Assembly (NCBI RefSeq): GCF_900187605.1
Contig: NZ_FYEA01000005.1
Location: forward strand, 186,001-250,000
Source: Pseudomonas sp. Irchel 3H7
GTDB lineage: Bacteria > Pseudomonadota > Gammaproteobacteria > Pseudomonadales > Pseudomonadaceae
Reading direction: 5' to 3'
DNA length: 64,000 bases
Within the stretch, counting starts at the first letter, position 1. Each line of letters starts with the position of its first letter. Of the stretch, positions 39,741 through 49,937 are shown piece by piece. A program made the translations under genes and the position numbers. Below the pieces are notes generated by a model. The model was not told where the DNA came from and did not search any database. It saw only the letters and a list, made by a program, of their open reading frames with translations.

Positions 39741-39769
39741 AGGCCAGTCAGAGCAACACAAATTCTGGA

Positions 39770-40240
39770 TCAATGGACCAGCCCCGCCTCCACCAACAAC
39801 TTCTCCAGCCCCAACAAATCCGGCACCTTAGCCACCTGTTCCCCGACCTGCACCGCCGCCTGCTCCAGCGCACACAACGGCACGTCGACATAACTTAACT
39901 GACTATCAAGCTTGTACGACCGTGGAATCCCCTGCACCAGCAGTGCAATGAACTTCAACTCCGGCAACCCACCCAGCGCATTCAAAATCACGATCCGCGC
40001 GCGCTCGCCAATGACGATTTTCTGCCCACAGGCCGATTCAAAACTCAGCAACGGAATCTGCCGCTCACGCCACGTAACTTTGCCCAGATACCACGGCGGC
40101 GTGTCCAGATCGAAGGCACTGGCCTGGTAATCGATCAACTCAGCGACAGCGACGTTAGGCAGGATCAGATTGCGATCCGCCAGCGGCAGCAGCAACCCGG
40201 TCAGTTGGCTGCTGCGCTGATTATGCCGGCGCTCATGCAT
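39770..40240 (-). CDS. chpC: CheW-domain protein ChpC
   Basis: A 156-residue single CheW/SH3-like adaptor. After a short basic N-terminus it reads LLLPLADRNLILPNVAVAELIDYQ, then WRERQIPLLSFESACGQ, typical of CheW domains. In P. aeruginosa ChpC links extra receptors to ChpA. The ATG at 40240 overlaps the chpA stop by 8 bp, so translation is coupled. It is the last gene of the Pil-Chp cluster here; chpD and chpE are not present. Confidence 0.9.
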   Translation of the reverse strand: MHERRHNQRSSQLTGLLLPLADRNLILPNVAVAELIDYQASAFDLDTPPWYLGKVTWRERQIPLLSFESACGQKIVIGERARIVILNALGGLPELKFIALLVQGIPRSYKLDSQLSYVDVPLCALEQAAVQVGEQVAKVPDLLGLEKLLVEAGLVH

Positions 40241-43200
40241 GTTTCTTGCTCCACTGGGCAATGCTTTCAAGCAGCACCGACTCTTGATACGGCTTGCCGA
40301 GGTAGTCGTTGACGCCGATGGCCATGGCGCGGTCGCGGTGTTTCTGCCCGGTGCGTGAGGTGATCATGATGATCGGCAGGTGTTGCAGGCGTTCGTCGTT
40401 GCGCACCTGAGTGGCGACTTCGAAGCCGTCCATGCGCGGCATTTCGATGTCGAGCAGCATCAGGTCGGGCATGTGTTCTTCGAGCAACAACATGGCGTCG
40501 ACACCGTCCTTGGCGGTCAGCACGTTCATGCCGTGGCGCTCGAGCAAGCGGCTGGTGACCTTGCGCACAGTGACCGAGTCGTCGACCACCATCACCAGCA
40601 GTGGTTTGTGCGGTTCGTTGTCGATCTCCGGCAGCGTTGACGTCGGCGCAATGCGTGCCTGCATGGCGCGGATCGGTGCGAGCAAATCGAGAATCAGCAC
40701 CACCCGACCATCGCCGAGAATCGTCGCGCCGGACACGCCCTGCACCGCCGCGAATTGCGCGCCAAGGCTTTTGACCACGATCTCGCGGGTGCCGGCCATG
40801 GTATCTACTAGCACGGCGATGCGCCGGTCGTTGTAGTGCACCAGCAGCACCGGCAACGGCAGGTTCTGCCCCAGCAGTTTCGGTCGTGGCGCAGTTTTCA
40901 GCAGCTCGCCGAGGTAGCACAGCTCATAGGTCTGGCCGCCGTACTGATAGCGCGGCGGATCAGCACGAAAGTGAGCTTCCAGATCATTCGGCAACACGCG
41001 GACGATGCCTTCGATGGTGTTCAGCGGAATCGCGTATTGATCCTCACCGCACTGCACCATCAACGCGCGGTTGACCGACACGGTGAACGGCAAGCGAATA
41101 CGGAAATGCACACCCTGCCCCGGCACGGAATCGATGCTCATGCTGCCGCCGAGCTGCCGCACCTCTTCGTGCACTACGTCCATACCAACGCCACGCCCGG
41201 AAATCTGCGTGATTTTTTCGGCGGTCGAGAATCCCGGCTGGAGGATGAACTGCAACACGTCGCGGTCGCTGATCTCGGCTTCCGGCGCGAGCATGCCGCG
41301 TTTGATCGCCTTGCGCCGCACCGCCTCCAGCGGCACCCCGGCGCCGTCGTCGCGAATGTCGAAAACGATGTCGCCACCCTCGCGGGACAGGTCGAGGCTG
41401 ATCTGCCCTTGCGCCGGTTTGCCCGCCGCCAGCCGCACCTCGGCGGACTCCAGACCGTGGTCGACGGCGTTGCGCAGCATGTGTTCCAGCGGCGCGGCCA
41501 TGCGTTCGAGGACGTTGCGATCCATCTCGCCTTCAGCGTTGCCGACGACGAAGGCGACGTCTTTGTTCAGCTCTTCAGCGACCTGACGGACGATGCGTTT
41601 GAGGCGCGGCAACATGCGCTCGAACGGCACCATGCGCGTGCGCATCAGGCCTTCCTGCAATTCGGTGTTGATGCGGCCCTGTTGCTGCAACAGGTTCTCG
41701 GCGTCGTGATTGCGCCGATCGAGGGTTTCCTTGAGATCGAGCAAGTCAGAGGCGGATTCGAACAGCGCCCGCGACAGTTGCTGCAACTGCGAATGGCGGT
41801 CCATTTCCAGCGGATCGAATTCTTCGTAGCCGAGGCGTTCGGCATCGACCTGCTGACGGCTGAGAATCCGCCCTTGGGTTTCGGTGTCGAGACGGCGCAA
41901 CTGATCGCGCATCCGTTCGATGGTGGTTTCCATCTCGTTCAGCGCGATCTGCGCGTCGTTGACTTGCTGTTCGATACGACCACGGAAGATCGAGGTTTCG
42001 CCGGCCAGATTGACCAGTTCATCAAGCAGTTCGGCGGAGACCTTGACCATGTCCGCGCCAGCCTCGGCAGCCGGCGGCGCCGCGTCAGTCTTAACCGGAA
42101 CAGACAGCACTGGCGGTGTTTCTACCGCCACCGGGTGACTGAAATTCTGGATCGCATTGATCAACCGATCCGCCGGCGGACACGGTTGCCCGGCGCGCAC
42201 GCCATCGAGCATTTGTGCCAAGCGATCATGACCGCGCTGCACCAGCGCAAACAGCTCCGCCGATGGCTGCAACGCGCCGCTGGAAAGACTTTCGTAAAGG
42301 TATTCCAGCTCATGGGCGAGGTCGCCGATCGGGCCGATCTCGACCATCCGCGCGCCGCCCTTGAGGGTGTGCAGATCGCGCAGCAGGGTTTCCACTTCCT
42401 GGCGATTGCCCGGCTCGGCCTGCCAGCGCAGCAGCGCGGCACCGGAGTTTTCGATGATGTCGAAACCTTCTTCGAGGAAGATTTCCAGCAACTCCGGGTC
42501 GTGACCGGCACTGTCGTGATCGGCCGCTGGCTGGGGCGTTTCGCTGACGGTCTGGCCTTGACGCACCTGACGCAGGGTTTCGATCAAATCCTGCGCCGGG
42601 GTCAGTGGCTGATGCTGTTGCAGCTGTTCAAGCAGCAGCGCCAAACGCTCATGACTCTTGAGCAGCAGACGCCTCAAGGTTTCGCTGTAGTTGAAGCGAC
42701 GATCGACCAGACCTTCGTAAAGGCTTTCCAGCTCCTGGGCCAGATCGCCAATGGCCTCGACTTCGGCCATCCGCGCGCCGCCCTTGAGCGTATGCAAATC
42801 GCGCTGCAACGAGGACAGTGGCGCGGTGTTGTCCGGGTCGCTCAACCAGCGCTGCAAGGCCTGGCCTGAGCTGTCGAGAATGTCCACCGCCTCTTCGAGG
42901 AAGATCTCGACAATCTCGTCATCGGGCTCAAGCGCCGTTGCCTTTTGCTGCAACTCAGCGGTGGCGCTGCCCAGATCACGGATGCTCAGGGTGCGGCTGC
43001 CATCGCTGCGAATCAGGCCCATGGAAGAAGGATCGAGGCTCTGATCGAGCAGATCATGCAACGCCCGAATCCGCTCTGGCTGCGGTGTGACTTCCTGACC
43101 GGCAGCCAGTTCATCGAGCATGTTGATCAGCGCTTCATGGGCGTTCTGCGCTTCCTGGAAAAACTGCTCGCTGACCGCCAGGCTGCTTTCTTCCACGGCG

Positions 43201-46130
43201 CCGTAGAGATCGAGCAAGGCTTCGCACAACACATCCACCGGCAGCAAATCCGCCAAATGCGCGCCTTCGCCAAGGGTGGTCAGTTCATCCAGCAAGGCGC
43301 TGAGTTCCTGACGCTCGCCGGGGTGTTGCTGCCAGCGCTGTAGCAGGCTCTCAGCATCCAGCAGGATGTCCATGCCTTGAGCGAGGAAGTTATTGATCAG
43401 TTGCGGATCGCGCTTGACCCGCAGGCCGGTATTGGGCGCATCGAGGATCGACGCCAGACGCTCGGCAAGCAGGGTTTCCGAGCGTTTGATCAGCGACTGC
43501 GCACCGACAATCGGCGCCAGCGGATCATGCTTGAGCTGACGCAGACCGACGCGGAACAGACCCTCGGCTTCAAGCAGCAATTCCACTTCGTCGAGGTCCA
43601 GCGGCAACTGGTGCGCCTTGAACTCGCGGGCCAGTTGATCGAGCGGTGCAGCGAGTTCGGCAATCGGCAATACGCCGGCCATCGAGGCGCTGCCCTTGAG
43701 CGTGTGCAAGGCGCGCTGCAACTCGTCACTGGCCTGCAACGGCACATGCTCGGCGGCCTGATCGAGGAAACGGTTGAGGCTGGCGAGGTGGGTTTCGGCT
43801 TCGTTGCGGAAGATCTCCAGCAACAACGGATCGAGTGCCGCCACATCGTCGACGTCTTCGGCGGCCAGCGGTTCATCGCCTTTGGCCAAGGCGTGGGCGC
43901 GAGCAGCGAGTTGATCGACATCGCTGCGCTGACGCTGACTGTTGGTGGCGAATTCGTTGATCAACTCGGGCAGCAACAACACCGTGTCGGTGAGCAGTTG
44001 CTGCACCACCGAACCGGGCTCGACGCTCTGTTCGAGCACGCGGTTGAGCAGGTTTTCCACCGCCCAGGCCAGTTCACCGAGGATCAGCGCGCGGACCATG
44101 CGCCCGCTGCCCTTCAAGGTGTGGAAAGCGCGGCGCAGCTCAGTCAGCGCGTCGCGATCCTGCGGATTGGCCGACCAGCGCGGCAGGTATTCGTGGAGAA
44201 CTTCGAGGACCTCATCGGTCTCTTCAAGGAAAACTTCGCGCAGTTCATCGTCGACCGGCTCTTCATCGGCCGGTGGCGGCATCAGGCTGCCGGGGGTGAT
44301 CAGCGCTGGCGGGTTGAGCGCCGAAACCGGGCTGGCCAGAACATCTGCCAGCGACTGTACGGTTTCCGGATCATCGAGCGCCTGCATGTCCTGCATCACC
44401 AGCGCTTCGCTGGGGCTGAGCACGTCGTCGAGCACGGGCACATGCGGTTCATTTGGAAAGAACCCGAGGCTGGCGAGGGACTTCTGCGCGACATCGAGCA
44501 ATTGCTCGCCCGGTGCCTGCGGGTCGTCACTCAAGCGTTCGAGGTAATACTCGAGGCTGCTGATGACATCGGCCAGATGATCGAGTTGTTCCCAACCCGG
44601 CTCGTGCGGATCAAGCAGCAGATGTTCGCGGATAAAACCGTTGCAGGCTTCGACCAGACTCGCCGCACGGCTGAGTGGAATCATCGCCAGTGCACCACGC
44701 ACTTGGGTCAGCAGCGCCGGCAACGGTTGCAGATGCTGGCGATCCCAATCGGCGTCGATGTAGTCGACGATCATGTCCTTGGCCTGTTGCAGGCAGATGC
44801 GCGCTTCCTTGATGACGATCTGATGGATCTGCGTCAGGTCGGTGGTTGGCAGGCGCGAATCTTCCGGGCTTTCCGGCTCGACGGTGCCGACCATTCCGGC
44901 CAACGTCGCTTCGACGTAAAGCAGCGCACCGGCAACGTCCATCAGGATCGCGTCATTCGGTTCGCGCTGGCCTTGGGCGAGGCTGAGCACCACGGCCAAT
45001 TGATCGATGATCACTTTGCGCGGTTGGCCAAAACCGAGCACGGCGAGCGTGTCGGCGATCTGCCGCAGCGGTGCCAGCAGGCTTTCCAGATCGGAAGTGT
45101 GCTGGCGGTCGCTGCGCACGAACAGGTCGAGGCGTTCCTTGACCCGCACCAGTTCCTCACACAGCGCTGCCAGCACCGAGCGCATCGCATCGCGGTCAGG
45201 GCCGGCCAGGCGTGCGCGTTCTTCGTCGACCATCGCGCTGTCGGGCAACGCGTCGTCCAGGGAGTAGCGATCTTTCATGGTCAGCATCTGCCCGGTGGGA
45301 TGTTCGGCTTTGGCAATATAGAACAACAGGCTTTTCAGCAACTCTGCCGGGGGCACTTGGTTGAGCCCGATCATGCCTTGTTCGAGCAGGCGTTTGAGCT
45401 CTTTGTCGGCGTCCTTGAACAGGCTGCGCAGCGCCGGGCTGTTGGCGATCACGCCCTCGCGCATGCCTTCGACCAGCGCCGAGGCGACTTGCCACAGCGG
45501 GCTCAGGGGCGCATCACCGCTCAGCGCTTCGAGGCGGGTGAAGACTTTCGCCAGATAGTCGAGATGCGTTTGGTCATTCTGCTCGCGCAACAAACCGACC
45601 AAAGCCATTTGCAGCATCTGGCGCAATTTGCGCAGCACGTTCGGCAACTCTACCGGCTCAAGCAGCGCCAGTGCTTCGGCGCTCAAGGGCGGTAACTCAG
45701 GCAGTTGCGGGCTGAACAAACTGGTTTCCGAGAGCAGGCTTTCGCCCCGAGCGCTGCGCAAATCGTTGATCAGCGGCAGCACCACCAATGGCAAATCACG
45801 CCGGGCGCTCTGCACGCGGTCGAGGTAGATCGGCAATTGCCCGAGGGCTTGCAGTAACAGGTGCAGCGCTTCGTCGCGATGGCTGACGCGCTCGTGCTGC
45901 AAGGCTTCGACCAGATGTTCCATTTCTTCGGCGAGCAACGCTGCGCCGTAGAACTCGACCATCTGCAGGCTGCCGTGGACCTGATGGATGTATGCCAGGC
46001 ACTCGTCCAGCCCCGGGAAGGCCTGCGGATCGTCGAGCACGGCTTCAATCGCCTGATGCGCCTGTCTCAGCGTTTCGGCAATTTCGCCTTTCACCCATTC
46101 GAGGGCCACGTAGTCATGCCGGTCACCCAT
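40233..46130 (-). CDS. chpA: Pil-Chp hybrid histidine kinase ChpA
   Basis: A 1965-residue CheA-type kinase controlling twitching motility and surface sensing. An N-terminal Hpt-like segment has H52 (QVHGSLQM); canonical Hpt motifs (HTLKG) have H670, H809, H1113 and H1254. Two further Hpt-like segments lack the His (QVRGALAM; TTLGEGAHL). Then come the dimerisation region, HATPase boxes (LRNAVDHGLE near 1550, DDGAGVP, GRGVGMDVV), a CheW domain, and a C-terminal receiver with DIEMPRMDG (Asp about 1894). It is about 500 residues shorter than P. aeruginosa ChpA as I recall it. The ATG at 46130 has GGAG 5 nt upstream; a GTG at 46145 would overlap pilJ. Confidence 0.95.
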   Translation of the reverse strand: MGDRHDYVALEWVKGEIAETLRQAHQAIEAVLDDPQAFPGLDECLAYIHQVHGSLQMVEFYGAALLAEEMEHLVEALQHERVSHRDEALHLLLQALGQLPIYLDRVQSARRDLPLVVLPLINDLRSARGESLLSETSLFSPQLPELPPLSAEALALLEPVELPNVLRKLRQMLQMALVGLLREQNDQTHLDYLAKVFTRLEALSGDAPLSPLWQVASALVEGMREGVIANSPALRSLFKDADKELKRLLEQGMIGLNQVPPAELLKSLLFYIAKAEHPTGQMLTMKDRYSLDDALPDSAMVDEERARLAGPDRDAMRSVLAALCEELVRVKERLDLFVRSDRQHTSDLESLLAPLRQIADTLAVLGFGQPRKVIIDQLAVVLSLAQGQREPNDAILMDVAGALLYVEATLAGMVGTVEPESPEDSRLPTTDLTQIHQIVIKEARICLQQAKDMIVDYIDADWDRQHLQPLPALLTQVRGALAMIPLSRAASLVEACNGFIREHLLLDPHEPGWEQLDHLADVISSLEYYLERLSDDPQAPGEQLLDVAQKSLASLGFFPNEPHVPVLDDVLSPSEALVMQDMQALDDPETVQSLADVLASPVSALNPPALITPGSLMPPPADEEPVDDELREVFLEETDEVLEVLHEYLPRWSANPQDRDALTELRRAFHTLKGSGRMVRALILGELAWAVENLLNRVLEQSVEPGSVVQQLLTDTVLLLPELINEFATNSQRQRSDVDQLAARAHALAKGDEPLAAEDVDDVAALDPLLLEIFRNEAETHLASLNRFLDQAAEHVPLQASDELQRALHTLKGSASMAGVLPIAELAAPLDQLAREFKAHQLPLDLDEVELLLEAEGLFRVGLRQLKHDPLAPIVGAQSLIKRSETLLAERLASILDAPNTGLRVKRDPQLINNFLAQGMDILLDAESLLQRWQQHPGERQELSALLDELTTLGEGAHLADLLPVDVLCEALLDLYGAVEESSLAVSEQFFQEAQNAHEALINMLDELAAGQEVTPQPERIRALHDLLDQSLDPSSMGLIRSDGSRTLSIRDLGSATAELQQKATALEPDDEIVEIFLEEAVDILDSSGQALQRWLSDPDNTAPLSSLQRDLHTLKGGARMAEVEAIGDLAQELESLYEGLVDRRFNYSETLRRLLLKSHERLALLLEQLQQHQPLTPAQDLIETLRQVRQGQTVSETPQPAADHDSAGHDPELLEIFLEEGFDIIENSGAALLRWQAEPGNRQEVETLLRDLHTLKGGARMVEIGPIGDLAHELEYLYESLSSGALQPSAELFALVQRGHDRLAQMLDGVRAGQPCPPADRLINAIQNFSHPVAVETPPVLSVPVKTDAAPPAAEAGADMVKVSAELLDELVNLAGETSIFRGRIEQQVNDAQIALNEMETTIERMRDQLRRLDTETQGRILSRQQVDAERLGYEEFDPLEMDRHSQLQQLSRALFESASDLLDLKETLDRRNHDAENLLQQQGRINTELQEGLMRTRMVPFERMLPRLKRIVRQVAEELNKDVAFVVGNAEGEMDRNVLERMAAPLEHMLRNAVDHGLESAEVRLAAGKPAQGQISLDLSREGGDIVFDIRDDGAGVPLEAVRRKAIKRGMLAPEAEISDRDVLQFILQPGFSTAEKITQISGRGVGMDVVHEEVRQLGGSMSIDSVPGQGVHFRIRLPFTVSVNRALMVQCGEDQYAIPLNTIEGIVRVLPNDLEAHFRADPPRYQYGGQTYELCYLGELLKTAPRPKLLGQNLPLPVLLVHYNDRRIAVLVDTMAGTREIVVKSLGAQFAAVQGVSGATILGDGRVVLILDLLAPIRAMQARIAPTSTLPEIDNEPHKPLLVMVVDDSVTVRKVTSRLLERHGMNVLTAKDGVDAMLLLEEHMPDLMLLDIEMPRMDGFEVATQVRNDERLQHLPIIMITSRTGQKHRDRAMAIGVNDYLGKPYQESVLLESIAQWSKKHA

Positions 46131-46141
46131 AACCGCTCCGA

Positions 46142-48187
46142 TCACACTTTTTCCGCCGCCGGCAAGGTGAAGCCGGACACCGAACGGCGTAACTGACTGG
46201 CCATTTTCGCCAGGTTACCGATGCTTTCCGCAGTGGCCGTGGAGCCGGACGAGGTCTGCGAGGTGATCTGCTGGATCACGTTCATCGTCAGGGAAATCTG
46301 CCCGGCCGAGGACGTCTGCTGCTGCGCGGCGTTGGAGATGCTTTGAATCAGCGCCGCGAGGGTCTTCGATACGCCTTCGATTTCTTCCAGGGCCACACCG
46401 GCATCCTGCGCCAGTCGCGCGCCACGCACCACTTCGGTGGTGGTTTGCTCCATGGAAATCACGGCTTCGTTGGTATCGGTCTGAATCGCCCGCACCAGGG
46501 TTTCGATCTGCCGGGTGGCGGCGGACGAGCGTTCGGCCAAGCGCTGCACTTCGTCGGCAACCACGGCGAAACCGCGCCCGGCATCACCGGCCATCGACGC
46601 CTGAATCGCCGCGTTGAGGGCGAGGATGTTGGTCTGATCGGCAATGTCGTCGATCAGGCTGACGATGTCGCCGATTTCCTGCGACGACTCGCCGAGGCGC
46701 TTGATACGTTTGGCGGTGTCCTGAATCTGTTCGCGAATGTTGTCCATGCCGTGGATGGTGTTGTGCACCACCTCGTTGCCCTTGTTGGCGATTTCCACCG
46801 AACGCTCCGCCACCGCTGAAGACTCGGCGGCGTTGGCCGAGACCTGATCGATGGATTCGGCCATGTCGCTGATCGCCGTCGAGGCTTCGGAAATCTGCTG
46901 GGCCTGATGCTCCGAGGCCTGGGCCAGATGCATGGCGGTGGCCTGGGTTTCCTGCACGGCGGCGGCAACCTGGCCGGCGGTTAGGTTGATGGTCGCGACG
47001 AGATCGCGCAATTGGTCGACGGAATAGTTGATCGAGTCGGCGATGGTGCCGGTGAAGTCTTCGGTCACCGAGGCGGTCACGGTGAGGTCGCCGTCGGCGA
47101 GGTCTTCGATTTCATCGAGCAGGCGCATGATCGCGTTCTGGTTGCGCTCGTTCTTCTCGGCGGTTTCGCGCAACTGGCGATTGGTTTCCCGGACCATCAC
47201 CAGACCGATAAGGATGATTGAGGCCAGCGCCAGCAAACCGAGGACGTAGCCACCGATGGTGTCGGTGTTGCGCCCGCCGGCAAGGTTCTCGAAACGAGTG
47301 GCCAGGTGCGAGGCTTCGTCGAGCAGGGTCTGCGACAGGCTGAAAATGTTGCTCGCCGATTCACGAACCTTGAACAGCTCGGGCGAGGTTTCGAGGATTT
47401 CATCCACCGAACCGGAGACAAACTGGAACAGTTCGGAAATCTCACTCAGACGCGCGCGGGCATCACGGTCTTCGACCTGGCTGATTTTCAGCGCCGGATT
47501 ACCTTGCAGCATGCCGTTGAGCACTTGGCCGAAACGCGTGGCGTCGCGGCCAAAGGCGTCGGCGGCTTGCTGGGAGTTTTCGTCGCCGGCGAGCACGGTG
47601 TTGACCGCGCCAAGAATACGTTCGGCCAGCAGCGACTGACGCTGAGCCATCGCCACCTGCGCCGCCGGGGCGCCGCGCTGGAGGAGGATTTCGACGACTT
47701 TTTCGTATTCGATCTGCAACTGCGGCACGGTTTCGGCCAGGGTCGCGGCGACCTGATGCAGCGACAGCACGGTCTGCTCGCTGGAAAGAATCGCGTCGGT
47801 GTTTTTCAGCAGGCGTTCCCAGTCGAGTTGCACGGCGCGCATTTCCGGGCGCACGGTGGCAGGTGCCGGCGGCAGGCCGGTGGCCGGGTCGCCCTTTTTC
47901 AGATAACCCCAGCGCTGGGCGAAATCGTTGCGCGCATCGCTGAGCAACTTGAACGCAGCCGCCTTGCCGGCGGCGGCTTCGGTGGCGTTCTTGGCGATGC
48001 GTTGCGAGAGCACGCGCAGCTCACCGGCGTGGCCGATGTACTGTTTGTCGTAGTTCGCCTGGGTGTTGAGGTACGCGAAGTTGGCGAACAGCAGCATGAT
48101 GAACACGATCAGTGCGATGAACAGCACGATGATCTGCGAGCGACTGCGCGAGCCTTCCGCCGGCTTGCCTGTTTTTGCTTTTGTCAT
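46142..48187 (-). CDS. pilJ: Twitching-motility methyl-accepting receptor PilJ
   Basis: A 681-residue chemoreceptor. One membrane helix is at residues about 17-40 ([22 protein letters not shown]) and a second near 310-330 ([17 protein letters not shown]), with a PilJ-type periplasmic domain between. The cytoplasmic part has a HAMP-like stretch and the receptor tip [40 protein letters not shown]. It signals pilus contact to ChpA via PilI. It is followed directly by chpA, with no pilK methyltransferase gene between. Confidence 0.96.
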   Translation of the reverse strand: MTKAKTGKPAEGSRSRSQIIVLFIALIVFIMLLFANFAYLNTQANYDKQYIGHAGELRVLSQRIAKNATEAAAGKAAAFKLLSDARNDFAQRWGYLKKGDPATGLPPAPATVRPEMRAVQLDWERLLKNTDAILSSEQTVLSLHQVAATLAETVPQLQIEYEKVVEILLQRGAPAAQVAMAQRQSLLAERILGAVNTVLAGDENSQQAADAFGRDATRFGQVLNGMLQGNPALKISQVEDRDARARLSEISELFQFVSGSVDEILETSPELFKVRESASNIFSLSQTLLDEASHLATRFENLAGGRNTDTIGGYVLGLLALASIILIGLVMVRETNRQLRETAEKNERNQNAIMRLLDEIEDLADGDLTVTASVTEDFTGTIADSINYSVDQLRDLVATINLTAGQVAAAVQETQATAMHLAQASEHQAQQISEASTAISDMAESIDQVSANAAESSAVAERSVEIANKGNEVVHNTIHGMDNIREQIQDTAKRIKRLGESSQEIGDIVSLIDDIADQTNILALNAAIQASMAGDAGRGFAVVADEVQRLAERSSAATRQIETLVRAIQTDTNEAVISMEQTTTEVVRGARLAQDAGVALEEIEGVSKTLAALIQSISNAAQQQTSSAGQISLTMNVIQQITSQTSSGSTATAESIGNLAKMASQLRRSVSGFTLPAAEKV

Positions 48188-48221
48188 CGGTCCTCGCCTG
48201 TTTGAAGCTCACCGGTAGAAC

Positions 48222-48310
48222 CTGTAGGAGTGAGCCTGCTCGCGATTGAACGATAACGCGGTGTACTTGATACACCGCGGTGCCTGAATCGCGAGCAGGC
48301 TCACTCCTAC
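48222..48310. repeat. Long hairpin-forming REP doublet between pilI and pilJ
   Basis: CTGTAGGAGTGAGCCTGCTC and the inverted GAGCAGGCTCACTCCTAC are joined by a second perfect palindrome (CGCGGTGTA/TACACCGCG). The whole 89 bp can fold into one nearly continuous hairpin inside the pil operon. Confidence 0.92.
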
Positions 48311-48331
48311 AAGGGATCTTTGTTGTAACAG

Positions 48332-48871
48332 CTATATCGCGACGCTCATGAACACCGGGGATTTCGCCAATGCAAACAAACTGAACACCCGCCAGTTCTG
48401 CTCGCGGCGGAAATAGCCTTTGACGAATTCGGCTTTGGATCCCTGGCGCTTGCTGATCGAGATCGGTTCGAAGCTGTCCTGTTCGAAATGCTGCAGACCA
48501 ATCACCTCATCGACCATCAACCCGGCAAACACGTCCCCATGCTCAACCACCAAGACCCGCCGCTGTTTACGCAACGGCGACAGTTCGTGGCCGAAAAATC
48601 CGCACAAATCCATGATCGGCAGCAGCCGCCCGCGCAGGTTAGCCACACCTTTGACCCACGGTTTGACCCCGGGCAATTGAGTGAAGCGCGGTTCGTGCAG
48701 CACTTCGCTGACTTCACCCATCGGCGCCACATACCAATGCTCGCCGAGGCGAAAGCCGATGCCGCTCCAGCGATCCTGACGCGCCGGTTGCGACGGCAGG
48801 TCCGCCGCCAGCAAGCGGCAGCGCTGGTCGATTTGCCAGAGCAGTTCGAACGCGGTCAGCGATTCGCTCAT
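48332..48871 (-). CDS. pilI: CheW-like adaptor PilI
   Basis: A 179-residue CheW-domain protein connecting PilJ to ChpA. The core reads GIGFRLGEHWYVAPMGEVSEVLHEP, then VKGVANLRGRLLPIMDLCGFFG and VLVVEHGDVFAGLMVDEVIGLQHF. It is 10 bp downstream of pilH and 144 bp upstream of pilJ, the latter gap holding a REP hairpin that could separate expression levels. Confidence 0.94.
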   Translation of the reverse strand: MSESLTAFELLWQIDQRCRLLAADLPSQPARQDRWSGIGFRLGEHWYVAPMGEVSEVLHEPRFTQLPGVKPWVKGVANLRGRLLPIMDLCGFFGHELSPLRKQRRVLVVEHGDVFAGLMVDEVIGLQHFEQDSFEPISISKRQGSKAEFVKGYFRREQNWRVFSLFALAKSPVFMSVAI

Positions 48872-48881
48872 GGTTGCGCGA

Positions 48882-49247
48882 TCAGCCTTTGAGCACGTTG
48901 TTCAGGGTCTTGATCAGGGTGTCTTCGTCGACCGGTTTGGTCAGGTAGTCCTTGGCGCCTTGGCGGGTGCCCCAGACCTTGTCGGTTTCCTGATCCTTGG
49001 TGGTGATGATGATCACCGGGATATGGCTGGTGTCGGCATCCTTGGTCAACTGGCGGGTGGCCTGAAAACCGTTGAGGCCGGGCATGACGATGTCCATCAG
49101 CACCGCGTCGGGTTTTTCCTGACGGGCCAGGGCCACGCCGTCGGCGCCGTTTTCGGCCTTCAGCACTTCATGGCCGTGCTTTTCGAGCATGCCGGTCAGT
49201 TTGTACATTTCAGTCGGCGAATCATCGACGATCAGGATACGTGCCAT
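48882..49247 (-). CDS. pilH: Twitching-motility response regulator PilH
   Basis: A 121-residue stand-alone CheY-like receiver. ARILIVDDSPTEMYKL holds the acidic pair, and the phosphorylated residue is D52 in VLMDIVMPGLNG; T and K of the switch (IIITTKD, YLTKPVDE) are present. PilH acts in the Pil-Chp relay, thought to favour pilus retraction. The ATG at 49247 is preceded by GGGGAAAA and gives the standard length. Confidence 0.95.
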   Translation of the reverse strand: MARILIVDDSPTEMYKLTGMLEKHGHEVLKAENGADGVALARQEKPDAVLMDIVMPGLNGFQATRQLTKDADTSHIPVIIITTKDQETDKVWGTRQGAKDYLTKPVDEDTLIKTLNNVLKG

Positions 49248-49307
49248 GGTTTTCCCCATTTTTCTTGTCGACGCCCGGCCCGCTGGCCGAGCGTCACTGT
49301 ACGTGTC

Positions 49308-49712
49308 TTACTGCGGCAAAACGGCGGCGAAGCCCGGAACATGGGCCTGGATCGCGTTGAGCAGTTCTTCCTTGCTGAAAGGCTTGGTCAAAAATTGATC
49401 AGAACCGACAATCCGCCCCTTGGCCTTGTCGAACAGCCCGTCACGCGATGACAGCATGATCACCGGCGTGGCCTTGAACGCACTGTTGTTCTTGATTAAA
49501 GCGCAGGTCTGATAACCATCCAGACGCGGCATCATGATGTCGACAAAAATGATCCCGGGATGGTTGTCGGCGATCTTCGCCAAAGCGTCGAAACCGTCGA
49601 TCGCCGTGATCACTTCGCAGCCGACATTCTTCAACAAGGTTTCGGCGGTACGACGAATCGTTTTCGAGTCGTCGATGACCATGACCTTCAAGGCGCTGGA
49701 CTGCTGTTCCAT
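49308..49712 (-). CDS. pilG: Twitching-motility response regulator PilG
   Basis: A 134-residue receiver protein. KVMVIDDSKTIRRTAETLLK provides the acidic pocket and D58 in FVDIMMPRLDG is the phosphorylation site; YLTKPFSKEELL-like QFLTKPFSKEELL ends it. PilG promotes pilus extension and feeds into cAMP signalling in P. aeruginosa. First gene of pilGHIJ-chpA-chpC and divergent from gshB across 225 bp. Confidence 0.96.
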   Translation of the reverse strand: MEQQSSALKVMVIDDSKTIRRTAETLLKNVGCEVITAIDGFDALAKIADNHPGIIFVDIMMPRLDGYQTCALIKNNSAFKATPVIMLSSRDGLFDKAKGRIVGSDQFLTKPFSKEELLNAIQAHVPGFAAVLPQ

Positions 49713-49937
49713 AAGAGGGCTCTACCGTCGCCTTTGCGAATCAATTTGTCCGTTTTGCGGTTATCAATGGCTCGAAACCCTTGATGTTCAAGGGCCAGCA
49801 CGCTACGCCAGCCTTTTTAGCACAGTCTCCAGATGCAATCTATCGACGGGTTTTTCCTTGACCGAAAACCCGCCCGGCGCCACTCTGGCGGCACTTTTTC
49901 AATACCGATCCGGTAGCCAATTTTCGAGGAAAACCCA

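Larger units (their letters stand above)
39241..39769. other. 529-bp gap between the DUF6124-type gene and chpC
   Basis: From left to right: the structured leader (to about 39470); about 170 bp of non-repetitive sequence with no supportable gene (39471-39645; an 81-codon minus-strand ORF covers it but has no ribosome-binding site and runs into the repeat); then a REP doublet (39648-39740). The promoter of the small gene is presumably in the middle part, but I cannot identify it. Confidence 0.6.

Noticed and set aside
43377..45695. 772-codon plus-strand ORF opposite chpA (and a 677-codon one at 40836-42869)
   Set aside because: It is the antisense of chpA, whose domain motifs are unmistakable. 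Long antisense frames are expected in high-GC DNA; composition is His/Gln/Arg-rich with no family signature.
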